A program made the position numbers and the translations under genes. From Natribaculum breve (GTDB taxonomy: Archaea; Halobacteriota; Halobacteria; Halobacteriales; Natrialbaceae), in contig NZ_CP095390.1 of NCBI RefSeq assembly GCF_023008585.1, positions 1,612,001 through 1,676,000 of the forward strand: 64,000 bases of DNA. The letters run 5' to 3'. Below, piece by piece: positions 6,408 through 13,789 of the stretch. Below the pieces are notes generated by a model that did not search any database, had not been told where the DNA came from, and worked only from the letters and a program-made list of their open reading frames with translations. Each line of letters opens with the position of its first letter. Positions within the stretch are counted from its first letter, which is position 1.

Positions 6408-8372
6408 TCAGGAGCGTCGTCGGTAGAAGACGCCCGCACCGACTGCGACGAGCGCGATCAGCGCCGCCAGCGCGACGGCGACCGTCGTATCGACGGGCAG
6501 CAGTGAGCCCTCGTCGTCGGTGACGGCGAGATACGACTGGACCGCTTGGTCGTCGATCGAGGGGAACTCGCGGTCCCACTCGCCGGGTTCGTGGACCTCC
6601 GTCTCCTCGCCGACGCGGTCGTGTTCGCGAATCTGCGATTCGGAGGCGTCCTCGCCGACGAACTCCTCGACGGTCACGTACGTCGCCGTCGTCCCGTCGT
6701 CGGTCTCACCGTGGACGGCAGTCACCGTCAGGTCGTCGTCGGTCTCGATCGGGACGCCCTCGAGAGCAGAGAGGTCGTCGAACATCGCAGCAGACCGAAC
6801 CTCGAACGACTCCTCGTCGACCGAGGCGGACAGTTTCGCGACCTGGAACTCCGAGTCGCGGACGTTCTCGACGGTCTCGACGACGTCCTCGTCGACCCCG
6901 CTATCCTGTTCGGCAGACTGGACCAGCTGGTCGAGCGCCCGGTCGAGCATCTCGTCCTGGCTCGACTCGTAGTCGTAGTTGACCTCGAGTTCGTCGTCGA
7001 CGGTCTGTGCGTCGAACTCGTAGCTGGTCTCGCCGACGTACTGCTCGAGGCCGCGATCCTCGAGTTCGGTCACGTACGCCTCCCAGTTGTCGGCGTCGGA
7101 CTGGCCGGTGAACGCGTACGTTGTCTGCCCGTCTGCGACGTCGAGCGACAGGTTCCACGACGAGGTCCGGACGAGGTCGGCCTCGTTCTGTGCGTCGATC
7201 GTCTCGCCGATCTCGTCGTACTGGTCGGCGAGGCCGTCGTCGAGGTCGTCGACCGACTCGGCGATCTCGACGAAGCCGAGGACCAGTTCGTCGTAGTTGT
7301 CGATCGCGACGTCCCACTCGGAGGAGAGGTCGGTTCCGCTCGCGTCCAGCGAGTAGTGGATTCGGTCGACCTCCAGTTCGGCGACGCGGTCGGCGATCGA
7401 CTGGGCCTCGTGTTCGTCGAGGTCGAACTCGGAGTCGGTCGCGAGTTGCTGTGCCAGTTGCGATGCGAGCTGGTCTTTCACGTCCTGGAACGTGACGGTG
7501 TACTCGAGGGAGACGGCGTGTTCGCTGTCTCCTTCCTCGAAGTCGTACCCCTCGAGCGAGACGTCGGCCGTCCCGCCGAGTCCCATGGCGACCTCGGTGT
7601 AGCGGCTCTCGAGGCTGGCTTCGGCGTCGGCACGCGTGTCCCAGCTGTCTCGTTCCCAGTCGAAGACCGTCGTCTGCTCGCTCACGTCGAGGTCGTAGGT
7701 ACCGTCGGTCTCGGTGATCGTCACATCGAGGCGTTCGCCGGCCCCTCGTGCAGCCACGGAATCGGCCGGGAGCGAAGCGCTCGCCGATCCAGAGGTCTCG
7801 AACCTCGACGCGGTCGTCTTCGTCTCGGCGTCGACGGTCGCCGACTCGACGGCCGGTGCGTTCTCGTCGGTGGCGACGGTCGCGGTGACGTCGGCACTCG
7901 AGGAGGCGGTCGTTCGCGTGCGCGTGTTCTCGACGGTCGCCTCGAGGTTCTCGAGGTCGTCGGTCGTGTTCGTCGTCAGGTCTCCGGAACTCGCGACCGA
8001 CTCGGGGGTCATCTCGACCGACAGGTCGCCGGCCACCCCGAGTTCGTCCTGGTCTACGTCCTCGAACTCGTCGAACGTCCCGGAGTAGAGGACGTGCATC
8101 AGCCCCGACTGCGTCTCGAGTCCGAACTCGCCGGCCAGCGCGTCGGCGTCGTCACCGTCGTGGTCCTCCTCGTAGACGAGGATCGCGTCACCGTTTTCTT
8201 CGACGTACACGTCGTCTGCCTCGTCGACGTCGCCGACGTCGGTCTGTTCACCTGTCTGGGCCTGCGTCGACGAACCGAGCGGCCCGGCACTCGCACCGAC
8301 CGCGACGACCCCCGTACTCGTGACGAGCAGGAGGGCGAGCAGCAGTGCGAATATTTGTTTCTTCCCGAACAT
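6408..8372 (-). CDS. Large secreted, membrane-anchored acidic protein
   Basis: A 654-residue surface protein of unknown function. Residues 1-28 form a Sec-type signal (MFGKKQIFALLLALLL then VGASA). A very acidic, Thr/Ser-rich ectodomain follows, and the last 30 residues form one hydrophobic helix ending in FYRRRS, so the body should face outside and the tail hold the membrane. Residues 300-560 alternate helices and beta segments. I do not recognise a catalytic motif. The C-terminus resembles haloarchaeal surface proteins, but I do not see a clear PGF sorting motif. The start at 8372 gives the signal peptide directly; the longer reading frame adds an unlikely basic leader. Confidence 0.75.
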   Translation of the reverse strand: MFGKKQIFALLLALLLVTSTGVVAVGASAGPLGSSTQAQTGEQTDVGDVDEADDVYVEENGDAILVYEEDHDGDDADALAGEFGLETQSGLMHVLYSGTFDEFEDVDQDELGVAGDLSVEMTPESVASSGDLTTNTTDDLENLEATVENTRTRTTASSSADVTATVATDENAPAVESATVDAETKTTASRFETSGSASASLPADSVAARGAGERLDVTITETDGTYDLDVSEQTTVFDWERDSWDTRADAEASLESRYTEVAMGLGGTADVSLEGYDFEEGDSEHAVSLEYTVTFQDVKDQLASQLAQQLATDSEFDLDEHEAQSIADRVAELEVDRIHYSLDASGTDLSSEWDVAIDNYDELVLGFVEIAESVDDLDDGLADQYDEIGETIDAQNEADLVRTSSWNLSLDVADGQTTYAFTGQSDADNWEAYVTELEDRGLEQYVGETSYEFDAQTVDDELEVNYDYESSQDEMLDRALDQLVQSAEQDSGVDEDVVETVENVRDSEFQVAKLSASVDEESFEVRSAAMFDDLSALEGVPIETDDDLTVTAVHGETDDGTTATYVTVEEFVGEDASESQIREHDRVGEETEVHEPGEWDREFPSIDDQAVQSYLAVTDDEGSLLPVDTTVAVALAALIALVAVGAGVFYRRRS

Positions 8373-8543
8373 ATGATATCGTCGTCTGTTGAGCACCATA
8401 ATAGTTTCTATACTGTAAAGTCACAATCGATTATATTTCGTCGGAGCAGACGCTGTCTCGGCTCTCGGTCGACGGCGACGACGCGCCGGCGGTGACAGAA
8501 ATTCGTCGCGCTTTTGCCGCGTGAGACCCGAGTAACGGAGCGA

Positions 8544-9797
8544 ATGGCCCGGTATCACATCGAGACGTACGGCTGTACGTCGAACCGCGGCGAGAGCCGA
8601 GAGATCGAGCGGCGGCTCCGCGACGCGGGCCACCACCGGGTCGACGGCCCCGACGAGGCGGACGTCGCCATCATGAACACCTGTACCGTCGTCGAGAAGA
8701 CCGAGCGTAACATGCTCCGCCGGGCGGAAGAACTCGCCGACGAGACGGCGGACCTCATCGTCACCGGCTGTATGGCGCTCGCACAGGGCGAGGAGTTCGA
8801 GAACGCGGGCGTCGACGCCGAGATCCTCCACTGGGACGAGGTCCCGGAAGCCGTCACGAACGGCGAGTGTCCGACCACGACGCCCGGTACGGAGCCCGTC
8901 CTCGACGGCGTCGTCGGCATCCTGCCGATCGCCCGTGGCTGTATGTCCGACTGTTCGTACTGCATCACGAAGCAGGCGACGGGCAAGATCGACTCGCCGC
9001 CTATCGAGGAGAACGTCGAGAAAGCCCGCGCACTCGTCCACGCCGGCGCGAAAGAGATCCGAATCACGGGCCAGGACACCGGCGTCTACGGCTGGGACAC
9101 GGGCGAACGGAAACTCCACGAACTGCTCGAGCGGATCTGTGCGATCGACGGCGAGTTCCGGGTCCGCGTCGGGATGGCCAACCCGAAAGGCGTCCACGGC
9201 ATCCGCGAGGAACTCGCCGCGGTCTTCGCGGAAAACGAGAAGCTGTACGACTTCCTGCACGCGCCCGTCCAGTCGGGATCGAACGACGTGCTCGGCGACA
9301 TGCGCCGCCAGCACCAGGTCGGGGAGTACCTCGAGGTGGTCGAGACGTTCGACGAGGCCCTCGAGTACTGGACGCTGTCGACGGACTTCATCGTCGGCTT
9401 CCCGACGGAGACCGACGCCGACCACGAGCAGTCGATGGCGCTGTTGCGCGAGACGCGCCCGGAGAAACTCAACGTCACCCGCTTCTCGAAGCGCCCCGGG
9501 ACGGACGCAGCCGAGATGAAGGGACTCGGCGGTACGATCAAGAAAGAACGGTCGAAGGAGATGTCCGAACTGAAGATGGAGATCGTCGGCGAGGCCTACG
9601 AGGCGATGGTCGGCGAGACGCGCGGCGACGTGCTCGTCGTCGAAGAGGGAACCGGCGACTCCGTGAAGTGTCGGGACTCGGCGTACAGGCAGATCATCGT
9701 CCGCGACGCCGACGAGTACGGCCTCGAGCCCGGCGACTTCGTCGACCTCGAGGTGACGGGTCACAACACGGTCTACGCGTTCGGTCGCCCGCTCTAG
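8544..9797 (+). CDS. tRNA t6A37 methylthiotransferase (radical SAM, CDKAL1/MtaB type)
   Basis: A 417-residue enzyme that adds a methylthio group to N6-threonylcarbamoyl-adenosine at position 37 of tRNA. The N-terminal MTTase domain has three cluster cysteines: C11 (TYGCTSN), C47 (NTCTV) and C76 (TGCMA). The radical SAM CxxxCxxC is C133, C137 and C140 (RGCMSDCSYC). The C-terminal 60 residues form a TRAM RNA-binding domain. Length and order are standard for the archaeal family. The ATG at 8544 follows a 150-base spacer and gives the usual MARYHIETYGC start. It acts in the cytoplasm and improves ANN codon reading. Confidence 0.93.
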   Translation: MARYHIETYGCTSNRGESREIERRLRDAGHHRVDGPDEADVAIMNTCTVVEKTERNMLRRAEELADETADLIVTGCMALAQGEEFENAGVDAEILHWDEVPEAVTNGECPTTTPGTEPVLDGVVGILPIARGCMSDCSYCITKQATGKIDSPPIEENVEKARALVHAGAKEIRITGQDTGVYGWDTGERKLHELLERICAIDGEFRVRVGMANPKGVHGIREELAAVFAENEKLYDFLHAPVQSGSNDVLGDMRRQHQVGEYLEVVETFDEALEYWTLSTDFIVGFPTETDADHEQSMALLRETRPEKLNVTRFSKRPGTDAAEMKGLGGTIKKERSKEMSELKMEIVGEAYEAMVGETRGDVLVVEEGTGDSVKCRDSAYRQIIVRDADEYGLEPGDFVDLEVTGHNTVYAFGRPL

Positions 9798-9804
9798 GGA
9801 CGGT

Positions 9805-10740
9805 CTACCTGCGGTCGGTGTACTCCTCACCCAGGTCCGCCAGTCGGCTCGCCTCGTCGTCTTCTTTCCACTCGCCGAGTTCTCGCGGGTCGACGTGGAC
9901 GAAGACGTCGTCGACCTCTGGAATGTCCCGGATCCGTTCGACGACGTCGCTCTCGATGTCGTGTGCCTCGAGGACGGTGTGGTCGCCCTCGACCTCGATG
10001 TGGAGGCTGACGTCGATCTCTGGGCCGACGTAGTGGGCGACGACGTCGTGGACGCCCTCGACGTCGGGGTGGGTCATCGCCCGGTGGACGATGTCACAGC
10101 GCAGTTCTTCCGGTGGGGCACCGCCGACGAGGTAGTCGAGGTTGTCGTAGACGATCTCGAGGCCGGTGTAGACGATTCCGACGGCGACGACGGCGGCCGC
10201 GAGGGGGTCGAGGACGGGCATCCCGGCCTGGGCACCGGCGACGCCGACGAGGGCAGCACCCGCCGTGAGGACGTCGTTGCGGTTGTCCTTTGCCGTCGCG
10301 ACGACGGCGGGTGAATTGTGCGTCCGACCGAGGTGCAGACAGTACCGGTAGAACAGGAACTTCGTTCCGCCGGTGAACGCGAGCACGGCGACCGCCCAGG
10401 GGCCTGTCGCGACGGCGATCTCGCCGGTCAGAAGCGAGTTCGCCGACCGCCAGAAGATCAGACCGCCGACGACGAAGATGACGACGGCGACGAAAAGCGA
10501 GACGAACGGCTCGATCCGCTCGTGGCCGTGGGGGTGTTCGGCGTCCGGCGGCTGGGTCGTCACGTAGAGGCCGGTGGCGACGACGAGACTGTAGCCGACG
10601 TCGGCGAGGCTGTTGACCGCCTCCGACCCGACCGCGAGGCTCCCCGACTGGTACCAGACGAGCCCCTTGGTCAGCACCAGCAGGAGGTTGATGCCGAGAG
10701 CGGCAAGCCCGATCCGCCGCATCGCTCGCACGCGGTCCAT
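9805..10740 (-). CDS. Cation diffusion facilitator, likely Mn2+ (or Fe2+) exporter
   Basis: A 311-residue CDF transporter with six membrane segments and a C-terminal cytoplasmic metal-sensing domain (ends with DVEGVHDVV and a VDPRELGEW tail). HPHGHERIEPF, between segments 2 and 3, is the family signature. The site residues are not the zinc type: segment 2 has N-x3-D (EAVNSLADVGYS) and segment 5 has D-x3-D (KDNRNDVLT). This N-D/D-D set is the one associated with manganese CDFs such as MntE; zinc exporters usually have His in these positions. Substrate is therefore inferred as Mn2+. The convergent methylthiotransferase gene ends 8 bases away. Confidence 0.9.
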   Translation of the reverse strand: MDRVRAMRRIGLAALGINLLLVLTKGLVWYQSGSLAVGSEAVNSLADVGYSLVVATGLYVTTQPPDAEHPHGHERIEPFVSLFVAVVIFVVGGLIFWRSANSLLTGEIAVATGPWAVAVLAFTGGTKFLFYRYCLHLGRTHNSPAVVATAKDNRNDVLTAGAALVGVAGAQAGMPVLDPLAAAVVAVGIVYTGLEIVYDNLDYLVGGAPPEELRCDIVHRAMTHPDVEGVHDVVAHYVGPEIDVSLHIEVEGDHTVLEAHDIESDVVERIRDIPEVDDVFVHVDPRELGEWKEDDEASRLADLGEEYTDRR

Positions 10741-10859
10741 CGGTTCGCCCTACGTACGGAACACTCAAGGGCGTTCCGACAGTCGATCGCGACTCGAGCG
10801 TGTCGCCGCTGGCGAGGGTACCTCGAATGCGATCGATAGATCGATCGTGTCGGGCAGTG

Positions 10860-11399
10860 TCACTCGAAGCGGACGGCCCGATCGTCACCCGCCACCGTCG
10901 CGCCCTCCTGGGCCGCGAACGCCTCGTGGAGGTGGTCGTAGGTCTCCTCGAGTGCCTCGACGATCACCGTCGTGTCGCCGACGACCGGCATGAAGTTGGT
11001 GTCGCCCTCCCAGCGAGGGACGACGTGGGTGTGCAAGTGATCCTTGATGGACCCGCCAGCGGACTGACCGAGGTTCAAGCCGGCGTTGAACCCGTCCGGC
11101 TCGAGGCCGGCCTCGAGTGCGTCGAACGTTCGCTGTTTCAAGCGGGCGTGGTCGAGCAGCTGTTCGTCGGTGAGATCGCCGTACTCGCCGGTGTGGGCGT
11201 AGGGGATCACCATCACGTGACCGGGGTTGTACGGGTAGTTGTTCAGGAGGACGAAGGCGTGTTCGCTGCGGGCGACGATCCGGTTTGCCCGGTCGTCGCT
11301 CTGTTCGGGGAACTCACAGAAGACGCAGTCGTCGACGTCCGGGTTCTTGTCGTCGCGTTTGATCCACTCGATCCGCCACGGGGCAAACACCTGCTCCAT
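10860..11399 (-). CDS. HIT family protein (nucleotide hydrolase)
   Basis: A 179-residue histidine-triad protein. The N-terminal CVFCEFPEQ (zinc-type Cys pair) is at residue 25, the nucleotide-side NNYPYNPGHVMVIPY near 55, and the catalytic HLHTHVVPRW near 120 fits H-x-H-x-H. Length and order match Fhit/HIT-like AMP-lyase or dinucleoside hydrolases; the exact substrate is unknown. The first residues MEQVFAPWRIEWI are typical of the haloarchaeal orthologue and fix the start. A TATA box lies 23-30 bases upstream and a perfect 14-bp palindrome stands just behind it. Confidence 0.9.
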   Translation of the reverse strand: MEQVFAPWRIEWIKRDDKNPDVDDCVFCEFPEQSDDRANRIVARSEHAFVLLNNYPYNPGHVMVIPYAHTGEYGDLTDEQLLDHARLKQRTFDALEAGLEPDGFNAGLNLGQSAGGSIKDHLHTHVVPRWEGDTNFMPVVGDTTVIVEALEETYDHLHEAFAAQEGATVAGDDRAVRFE

Positions 11400-11421
11400 G
11401 CCCGACGTGAGTCGACCCGTG

Positions 11422-11429
11422 CATATATC
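11422..11429 (-). promoter_or_regulatory. TATA box of the HIT gene
   Basis: On the minus strand GATATATG is 23-30 bases before the ATG at 11399, the usual spacing of a leaderless haloarchaeal promoter. Confidence 0.5.
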
Positions 11430-11440
11430 ACTTGATTCCG

Positions 11441-11454
11441 GGCGCGATCGCGCC
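11441..11454. promoter_or_regulatory. Perfect 14-bp palindrome behind the HIT promoter
   Basis: GGCGCGATCGCGCC is a perfect palindrome 12 bases upstream of the TATA box on the minus strand, a usual position for an activator or repressor site. No regulator is assigned; a GC-rich chance palindrome is possible. Confidence 0.3.
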
Positions 11455-11641
11455 GTGCGCGTGTTCTCGACTATCTATTCACCGACGGAATCATATTAAT
11501 TCGCTATCATTTATTCTTGTATTTCGAACGAAACAGGCTCAAATCGACTTCTAAACGATATAGAACGTTCTCAACGGCTGGCGCAAGAACCCGACGCAGG
11601 CTTGCGTTTTCCTCCCCTTGACGCGTGAAATGAAACGAGGA

Positions 11642-11649
11642 TTTATATT
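11642..11649 (+). promoter_or_regulatory. TATA box of the small zinc-ribbon gene at 11674
   Basis: TTTATATT ends 25 bases before the ATG at 11674, good spacing for a leaderless transcript. Confidence 0.55.
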
Positions 11650-11673
11650 CTACCTAGATAGAGTGATCACCCA

Positions 11674-11874
11674 ATGGCAACGACAGACAACTCATTCAAC
11701 GGGATGACCGAATACTGCGAACGGTGTGGACTCGACACGATCCACGAAGTCTCCGTCCAGATCCGCACGGAGAGTCTCAAAGAGGAGAACGCACAGTTCT
11801 CCCGCGAACCGTACCGCGTCACCGAGTGTCAGCGATGCGGGCACCGCGAGAGTCAGCGAATGAACAACGCTTGA
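11674..11874 (+). CDS. Small beta-ribbon zinc protein (DUF7835-like)
   Basis: A 66-residue protein with two CxxC pairs, YCERCG near residue 14 and CQRCGHRE near 53, spaced as in a zinc beta-ribbon. The middle is polar and basic (VSVQIRTESLKEEN). It resembles a haloarchaeal family of putative zinc beta-ribbon proteins that I recall as DUF7835; function unknown. A strong TATA box ends 25 bases upstream, so it is likely a leaderless, expressed gene. Its TGA stop is the first codon of a palindromic element. Confidence 0.75.
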   Translation: MATTDNSFNGMTEYCERCGLDTIHEVSVQIRTESLKEENAQFSREPYRVTECQRCGHRESQRMNNA

Positions 11875-11951
11875 TACGGTCTGCTGTCCCGATTTTCCCA
11901 GCGGCCGCCGAGGGGACGTGGTCGCTGCGGGACGGACAGCGGTCCGTATGA
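11872..11951. repeat. Palindromic element, TGATACGGTCTGCTGTCC type (copy 1)
   Basis: Begins with the stop codon of the small zinc gene and ends GTATGA. Arms 11874-11889 and 11934-11949 pair at 14 of 16 positions. The right block from 11921 to 11949 (GTCGCTGCGGGACGG followed by ACAGCGGTCCGTAT) recurs almost unchanged, in reverse, at 18914-18946. Confidence 0.72.
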
Positions 11952-11988
11952 GGACCCACCGTTTTCGACGCCGGCCGGCCGGAACTCT

Positions 11989-12885
11989 CTACTTCGTCGT
12001 GACCTCGCAACCGCTCTCCGTGACGATGACCGTGTGCTCTTTCTGGCTGACGAGACAGCCGTCGTCTTCTTTGAGCACCGGGTAGCCGTGGACGACGCTG
12101 CGGGACTTCAGCCGGCGGAGGGCCATCTCCGGCCGGTCCGTCTCGAGCCAGCGCGTCGCGAACGGCAAGGTTCGAAACTCCTCGGTGATCTGCTCGAGTG
12201 CCTCTCGTGCCTGCCGGTTTCTGACCGACCGGTCCCGTTCGAGCGAGAAGATCTCCTCTTTTGCGCCCTCGGTCACTTTCCCGCCGCCGTCGGTCGCGAA
12301 CGGTTCGATGGCGACGACGTCGCCGACCTCGAGCGTCGTTCCCTGCGAGACGGCGCGATTCGGGATGTTCGGACTGGTGTGTTGTTCCCAGTGGCCCAGG
12401 CCGTGACCGGTGAGGTTGACGACGGGATTGAAACCGTAGCCGTCGATGACGTCTTCGATCTCCGCGCCGATCTCGCCGGTCTCGACGCCGGGTTCGACGA
12501 CCTCGAGTGCGGCCTCGAGGGCCTGCTCGGAGGCCTCGGCGAGTTCCGGGTTGCCAGAGAGGTCGACCGTGATCGCCGTGTCGGCGAGCCAGCCGTCGAC
12601 GTGGACGCCGATGTCCAGGTTGACCATCTCCTCGCCGAAGGTCGTCTCGTCGTCGATGGCGGGCGTGGCGTGTGCGGCCTCCTCGTCGATCGAGATGTTG
12701 ACCGGAAACGCCGGTTTCCCGCCGAGTTCCCGGATGCGCTCTTCGGCGAACTCGGCTACCTCGAGGTGGGTCGCGCCGACCTCGACGCGTTCGGCGGCCT
12801 CCTCGCGAACCTGCGAGAGGATTCGTCCCGCCTCGCGGTGTTTCTCGTACTGCTCGGACTCGAGGTCGACCTCGGTTTCGGCCAT
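11989..12885 (-). CDS. map: Methionine aminopeptidase, type II
   Basis: A 298-residue cytoplasmic metallopeptidase that removes the initiator Met. The five metal ligands are visible: two Asp in VNLDIGVHVDGWLADTA near residue 90, His in GHGLGHWEQH near 157, Glu in AIEPFATDG near 190, and Glu in SQKEHTVIV near 283. The insertion between the last two ligands is the type II (archaeal/eukaryotic) kind. Start MAETEVDLESEQYEKH is typical. It stands alone between a palindromic element and a divergent phosphoesterase gene. Confidence 0.96.
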   Translation of the reverse strand: MAETEVDLESEQYEKHREAGRILSQVREEAAERVEVGATHLEVAEFAEERIRELGGKPAFPVNISIDEEAAHATPAIDDETTFGEEMVNLDIGVHVDGWLADTAITVDLSGNPELAEASEQALEAALEVVEPGVETGEIGAEIEDVIDGYGFNPVVNLTGHGLGHWEQHTSPNIPNRAVSQGTTLEVGDVVAIEPFATDGGGKVTEGAKEEIFSLERDRSVRNRQAREALEQITEEFRTLPFATRWLETDRPEMALRRLKSRSVVHGYPVLKEDDGCLVSQKEHTVIVTESGCEVTTK

Positions 12886-13086
12886 GTAACGGGGTTGTTC
12901 GGGTCGACAAAAAGAGGTTGCGCCTCCGTTCGAACCAGGTCGTCACCACACACAGGTCCCGTTTGCGTCGACTGCCGTCGCCAGTCGATCAGGATCTACA
13001 TACTGCTACGGACGGTTCTGTACTTCGTGGCAGACAACATATAAACGACTTATCGCTGGTCGTGACCAGTGTTCGACGAGTAACGC

Positions 13087-13779
13087 GTGACGACCGTCCA
13101 CCCACCGTTCGACGCCGCAGTATCGTTCGAGCATCGGCGGATCGACCTCGAGAACTGGGCCGACGTCTACGTCGTCGGCGACGTCCACGGCTGTCTCGAG
13201 GACCTCGAGACGCTGTTTTCCGTCCTCGACCTCGGCGACGACGACCTCGTCGTCTTCGTCGGCGACCTCGTCAGGAAAGGCCCACAGAGCAAGGCGGTAC
13301 TCGAGCAGGTCAGAGAGTCGCCACGACTGCTCTCGGTCCGGGGGAACAACGAACAGAAAGTACTCGACGGCGACGCCGCCGTGCCAGCACTCGGCCCGAC
13401 CGACTACAGGTACATCGAGTCGATGCCAGTCGCCATCTCCTGGGACGGCGGCGTCGTCGTCCACGGTGGCGTCGATCCGAACCGACCGCTGTCAGCACAC
13501 TCGAGTGAAGACCTGCTGACGATGCGCTCGCCGGCGGGGAACGGTTACGACGGGCCGTTCTGGTTCGACGCCTACGAGGGCCCACCGCGGGTCTTTTTCG
13601 GCCACACCGTCCTCGAGCGGCCCCTCGAGCGCGAGTGGGCAGTCGGTCTCGACACTGGCTGCGTCTACGGCGGCAGTCTCACCGCCTACGACGTCCGTCG
13701 CGAGCGATTCGTGAGCGTCTCGACGGGCGGCCACCGGGATCGATCCGACGAGAAGATCGTCGTTCCCAAAACGGGGTGA
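13087..13779 (+). CDS. Metallophosphoesterase (calcineurin-like)
   Basis: A 230-residue two-metal phosphoesterase. Motifs in order: GDVHGCLEDLE near residue 33, GDLVRKGPQS near 58, RGNNEQ near 82 (Asn replaces the usual His of GNHE), VVHGG near 124, and FGHT near 163. This order fits the PrpE/diadenosine-tetraphosphatase or Ser/Thr-phosphatase-like group; the true substrate is unknown. It starts at GTG 13087, the first start after a TATA-containing spacer. The next gene, polyphosphate kinase, begins 11 bases after its stop, so both are probably one transcript and a link to phosphate or polyphosphate turnover is plausible. Confidence 0.85.
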   Translation: MTTVHPPFDAAVSFEHRRIDLENWADVYVVGDVHGCLEDLETLFSVLDLGDDDLVVFVGDLVRKGPQSKAVLEQVRESPRLLSVRGNNEQKVLDGDAAVPALGPTDYRYIESMPVAISWDGGVVVHGGVDPNRPLSAHSSEDLLTMRSPAGNGYDGPFWFDAYEGPPRVFFGHTVLERPLEREWAVGLDTGCVYGGSLTAYDVRRERFVSVSTGGHRDRSDEKIVVPKTG

Positions 13780-13789
13780 GCGAACGAGA

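Noticed and set aside
6546..8495. Long plus-strand open frame of about 650 codons opposite the secreted-protein gene
   Set aside because: It is the antisense of a coherent signal-peptide protein; GC-rich DNA leaves antisense frames open. The translation is Val/Arg/Asp-rich with no motif.
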